From Deltaproteobacteria bacterium CG03_land_8_20_14_0_80_45_14 (GTDB taxonomy: Bacteria; Desulfobacterota; BSN033; UBA1163), in NCBI GenBank assembly GCA_002780715.1, contig PEUO01000073.1, forward strand, positions 1 through 43,070: a stretch of 43,070 nt of DNA, in the 5' to 3' direction. Below, one piece after another: positions 39,377-43,070 of this stretch. Both the position numbers and the translations under genes were made by a program. How positions within the stretch are numbered: position 1 is the first letter of the stretch; every line of letters begins with the position of its first letter. The notes below the pieces were generated by a model. The model saw nothing but the letters and a program-made list of their open reading frames with translations. It ran no database searches and was not told the DNA's origin.

Positions 39377-40045
39377 TCAAAAAGAATGCCCTGTTTTGGT
39401 ATGGGCGTCGATGAAACTCACCAAACCAAATAGCTCCAGCAAGGAATTCTGTAGGGGTGTGGCAGTCAAAAGAAGCTTCGGCGAGTCCTTCAACGCCTCC
39501 TTAAGCGTGTTGGCAATCACGTTTGACGGCTTATAGACGTTACGAAGGCGATGGGCCTCGTCAATGACTACCAGATCCCATCGAATCTGGTTGATCTCTG
39601 TCGCCTTTTTTCGGGCAAACTGATAGGAACAAAGAACGATGTCATCTCCTTCAAAGGGATGAATATCTCCTTTTCGTACCAGGTCATTGTAGGATTTCGT
39701 TTCTATGATACGGCATGGTAGGAAGAACTTCTCCTGCAGTTCCTGGTGCCATTGTTTGCGGAGATTGGGAGGGGTGATGATCAGGACCTTGCGCTTTCGT
39801 TCGGCCCATTTCTGCGAGAGGACAAGTCCAGCCTCGATGGTTTTGCCCAAGCCGACTTCATCGGCGAGCATGGCTCCCCTTGACAGAGGAGACTTGAATG
39901 CAAACAAGGCAGCTTCAATCTGATGGGGATTGAGATCCACGTGTGCATCGACAAGCACCCCCGCGAGCTTCTCAGTGCTGTCCGAGGGACATCTTTTGGT
40001 CAGTCCATGAGCGAAGTACTTGGCGTGGTAGTCGGTTAGTTGCAT
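39377..40045 (-). pseudogene. N-terminal fragment of SNF2/DEAD-like helicase
   Basis: LNPHQIEAALFAF, ADEVGLGKTIEAGLVLSQ, VVIDEAHRLRNV, LLLTATPLQNSLLELFGLVSFI then stops; C-terminal helicase motifs absent. Confidence 0.8.
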
Positions 40046-40218
40046 TTAAATCATCCACATCCGTGGTTCGAGACGAACTTTGTGGACCAGACTTAGGGTT
40101 ATTACACGGCTCGCAACCTCTCCCTATATTCCTGCATATTCCTGTCCTTCAAGAGTGGCTCTTCTTCTCGTAGATGAACTCCAATATGGCCCAAAGAATT
40201 GTAAAAAATACTAATCAT

Positions 40219-40269
40219 CCCCGAAGTTGACCTATTTATATCAAAAATTGAGTATTATAGCAATTTCCA
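40219..40269 (+). repeat. Dispersed repeat copy 3
   Basis: CCCCGAAGTTGACCTATTTATATCAAAAATTGAGTATTATAGCAATTTCCA, near-identical to 331-382. Confidence 0.8.
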
Positions 40270-40468
40270 GACGTGGGAAGGGGAGTGAGAATAAGGAAGA
40301 GGGAAGGTTGCTGTTGTTACGGCCGGGTGCAGCAAACTCCTCCCTCTTGCCTTGTCTGATTCGAGCAAAAAATAAATTTTGGCTTGACATTTTCAAGCGA
40401 TTTATGTCATTAATTTAAAAATGTTTTTTAAATTCCCCCTATCGCCTCGAAAACTCAGGAGGATTTTT

Positions 40469-42172
40469 ATGAAAAGCAAGGTCTTAGTGTTGGGGATGAT
40501 CTTGCTCCTCTCTTTTGCATGCCTACCCCATCGAGGCCCTCTTCACGAAAAAACCCCTTCGAATCCTCCTCCCACAAAAGAAGAGGCCCCCTTGATTGCC
40601 GAAACAGAAATGGAAAAGTCCTCTTTCCAAGAAATCTCTCCCTCTCCAAAGGCATCCTCACCTTCCGATTCTCCGCCTTCAACGGAAAATCAGTTTGTAT
40701 GGAGTTTAGAGCTTCCGATCAGTGATGAATCCAATGACGATTTCAGCCTGGAGATCCTTCCCGGAGATCGGCGTAAAAAGGAACCCGATTTCGATATCCC
40801 TATTGTGATCAATGCGAAAGTGGAACAATTTGTCCAATACTTTCAAACCACAGCGAGAGATAGGTTTTCCAACTGGCTTGCACGATCTGAAAAATATATC
40901 CCCTTCATGAGAAATCTTCTGAAAGAAAACGGCCTTCCAGAAGATCTTGTCTATTTAGCTCTCATCGAGAGCGGCTTCAACCCTTATGCCTATTCCAGGA
41001 GTAAGGCATCCGGTCCGTGGCAATTCATTTACCTCACAGGGAAAAGATATGGGTTAACGTCAAATTGGTGGATCGATGAGAGGAGAGACCCTGAGAAATC
41101 AACCATCGCTGCCGCTAAATATCTCAAAGACCTTTATGATATGTTTGAATGTTGGTATCTTGCCGCCGCCGGTTACAACGCCGGTGAAAATAAGATTGCC
41201 ACCGCGATGAAACGCTATCAGACAGAGGACTTCTGGGAATTGATAAAATATCGATACCTGAAACAGGAGACGAAGGACTATGTCCCCCAGATGATTGCCG
41301 CCGCCCTCATTGCAAAAGACCCGGAGAAATACGGATTCGTCGGCATCGAATATCAAGAGCCTCTCCGATATGATAAGGTGAAGGTGCCTGAAGTCACAGA
41401 CCTTCGTCTGATCGCCCACGCCTGCGAAGTTACCGTTGATGAAATAAAGGACCTCAATCCCGAGCTGTCGAGATGGTGCACCCCTCCCAACTTCCCAGAT
41501 TATGAAATTAAAATTCCTTTTGGGAAGAAGGAGATTTTTTCAAAAAATTTTGAAATCCTTTATCCCGGTGAAAAATTCCAGTTCAAAACCCATATTGTGA
41601 AAAAAAAGGATACCCTTCCAAAAATTGCCAGACTTTATCGGGTCGATCTGGAACCGATCCTCGAGATCAACCGATTGAATAAGAAGAGCCGCCTCTCCAG
41701 GGGAATGAACCTCCTCATCCCCTTGCCGAAAGATCCGGATCCGAAACAGGCTAACGCGGCCAAGGAAAAATTCGATGGAATGGGCCAAAATTCAAAACCT
41801 ATTGAAACAACCTATACGATTAAAAAAGGGGATTCCCTGTGGAGCATTGCCAACGAGACGGGAGTGAATATCGGCGCCCTCAGCCGCCGGAATAACCTCT
41901 ATCCGGAAAAGAAACTGATGCCGGGAGATAAACTGAAAATCAGGATGACTAGGATCTCTAACCCACTGGATGAACCCCATGGAAAACGGGTGGGAAAAGA
42001 AATTATTTATGTAGTGAAAGAGGGAGACACCCTTTGGGGTATTGCCAAAAAGTTTAACCTCACCATTTCAGAAATCAAAACCTGGAATCATCTTAACGAG
42101 GCGGATCTTATTCACCCTGAGGATCAATTGAAATTGAGGGTGGGTGGGATTAAATCTTCAACTCTAAATTGA
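40469..42172 (+). CDS. Lytic transglycosylase with LysM repeats (MltD-like lipoprotein)
   Basis: Lipobox LLSFAC; ALIESGFNPYAYSRSKASGPWQFIYLTGKRYGL; LysM motifs YTIKKGDSLWSIANETGV and YVVKEGDTLWGIAKKFNL. Confidence 0.94.
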   Translation: MKSKVLVLGMILLLSFACLPHRGPLHEKTPSNPPPTKEEAPLIAETEMEKSSFQEISPSPKASSPSDSPPSTENQFVWSLELPISDESNDDFSLEILPGDRRKKEPDFDIPIVINAKVEQFVQYFQTTARDRFSNWLARSEKYIPFMRNLLKENGLPEDLVYLALIESGFNPYAYSRSKASGPWQFIYLTGKRYGLTSNWWIDERRDPEKSTIAAAKYLKDLYDMFECWYLAAAGYNAGENKIATAMKRYQTEDFWELIKYRYLKQETKDYVPQMIAAALIAKDPEKYGFVGIEYQEPLRYDKVKVPEVTDLRLIAHACEVTVDEIKDLNPELSRWCTPPNFPDYEIKIPFGKKEIFSKNFEILYPGEKFQFKTHIVKKKDTLPKIARLYRVDLEPILEINRLNKKSRLSRGMNLLIPLPKDPDPKQANAAKEKFDGMGQNSKPIETTYTIKKGDSLWSIANETGVNIGALSRRNNLYPEKKLMPGDKLKIRMTRISNPLDEPHGKRVGKEIIYVVKEGDTLWGIAKKFNLTISEIKTWNHLNEADLIHPEDQLKLRVGGIKSSTLN

Positions 42173-42623
42173 TCATATCCCCTCTTGTAAATCCCATGGC
42201 ATGAAAAAATTGGAGGAGGTCCCAATCGTTCCAGCTCACCAGGGTATAAATGGTCTTCACCTCAAAGGCCTTTAAATTTTTAATCAGCTCATGAGCTAAA
42301 GCCGTCGCCAACCCTTTTTTCTGATAGATTGGATCAACACCGATGGTATCGATCCAGCCAATGGTTTCCGGCACTCCAAATTCCCAACCACTGACATCGC
42401 CGAGAATGAATCCCACAACTTCCCCCTCTACCTCGGCCACCAATGAGATTTGGGAAGATTTATTGTTCATCAATTCCAATTTTCTCTGCCAATAATTCTT
42501 CCGGTTCTCTCCCAGAACCTTTTCATCAATCTCGACGATGGCATCCAGGTCTTCCTTTTTTAGAGTCCGGATTTTCACATCTTCCAGTGAATTCATATCT
42601 CTTTCACCCCTTTTTAAATCCAT
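42150..42623 (-). CDS. GNAT family N-acetyltransferase
   Basis: IDTIGVDPIYQKKGLATALAHELIKNLKAFEVKTIYTLVSWNDWDLLQFFHAMGF. Confidence 0.9.
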   Translation of the reverse strand: MDLKRGERDMNSLEDVKIRTLKKEDLDAIVEIDEKVLGENRKNYWQRKLELMNNKSSQISLVAEVEGEVVGFILGDVSGWEFGVPETIGWIDTIGVDPIYQKKGLATALAHELIKNLKAFEVKTIYTLVSWNDWDLLQFFHAMGFTRGDMINLELKI

Positions 42624-42969
42624 TAAACAAGAGTGGAAAATTTGTCAAGTAAAAACTTGTCAGACCTAAAATGAGATTTCTGAAAAAGTCCAGAAATCTC
42701 TGAATACACGGATTAGAAATTTATTGAAAATAAAGAAAAATCTGTGTAATCCTTTTTGGAATCTATGTAATCAAGAGAGCGAAAGGCGGTTTTTCAGAGC
42801 TCTCAAAATTTTAGCTTGACAAAAGACTATAATTTGTATACAGTATACATTATTTACGCCTTTTCTCCCAAATTTGCAATATGAATATAATCTTTTTAAA
42901 TTATTGAATAAAATAAATATCGAAGAAAAGAAAAAATTATTTAGGGTCTGTCCATAAAGCCTGTTAGTC

Positions 42970-43065
42970 CGTCATGCCGGACTTGATCCGGCATCCAGAC
43001 GTCGTCCCGACGAAAGTCGGGAACCATCTTAAAGACTGGGTCCCGGTTTTCACCGGGAACCCTGG
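42970..43065. repeat. Tandem-hairpin dispersed repeat, truncated by window edge
   Basis: GCCGGA-CTTGA-TCCGGC, CCCGAC-GAAA-GTCGGG and TCCCGG-TTTTCA-CCGGGA in series. Confidence 0.7.
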
Positions 43066-43070
43066 ATTCC

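Overview
The window reads as a Desulfobacterota-like (deltaproteobacterial-type) chromosome segment. It alternates core blocks (smpB/ssrA, an NtrY-like kinase, rnpB, rnhA, rpoD-dnaG-mutS2-yqeY-rpsU, acyl-CoA dehydrogenase, comEC, cysteine synthase, map, purB, ftsH, glgA, an MltD-like lytic transglycosylase) with small accessory islands (ImmA/IrrE + DUF4411, HicAB, a restriction-modification pair, PIN/HNH/RhuM/SNF2 remnants). The most interesting locus is at 22831-23541. What the ORF track shows as two short ORFs is one reading frame of an organomercurial-lyase (MerB)-like protein interrupted by exactly two TGA codons. Both TGAs fall at the positions of MerB's catalytic cysteines (C96 and C159), and each is followed 11-12 nt later by a small hairpin with a GUC/GGUC loop, matching the E. 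coli fdhF bSECIS layout. I read it as a candidate double-selenocysteine MerB-like protein. Other notable observations: (i) an RNase P RNA gene with three near-identical ~35-nt palindromes forming separate peripheral helices, one of them inverted and one with a compensatory base-pair change; (ii) a smpB stop codon lying 32 nt inside the 5' end of mature tmRNA; (iii) a fused XRE-regulator/DNA-methyltransferase with a perfect palindrome over its -35 box and a probably leaderless start, convergent with a PD-(D/E)XK-like nuclease; (iv) a dispersed repeat at island edges, one copy carrying a clean 66-bp palindromic insertion. No CRISPR array, rRNA, integrase or transposase was recognised. All homology calls are from memory of family motifs; no searches were run.
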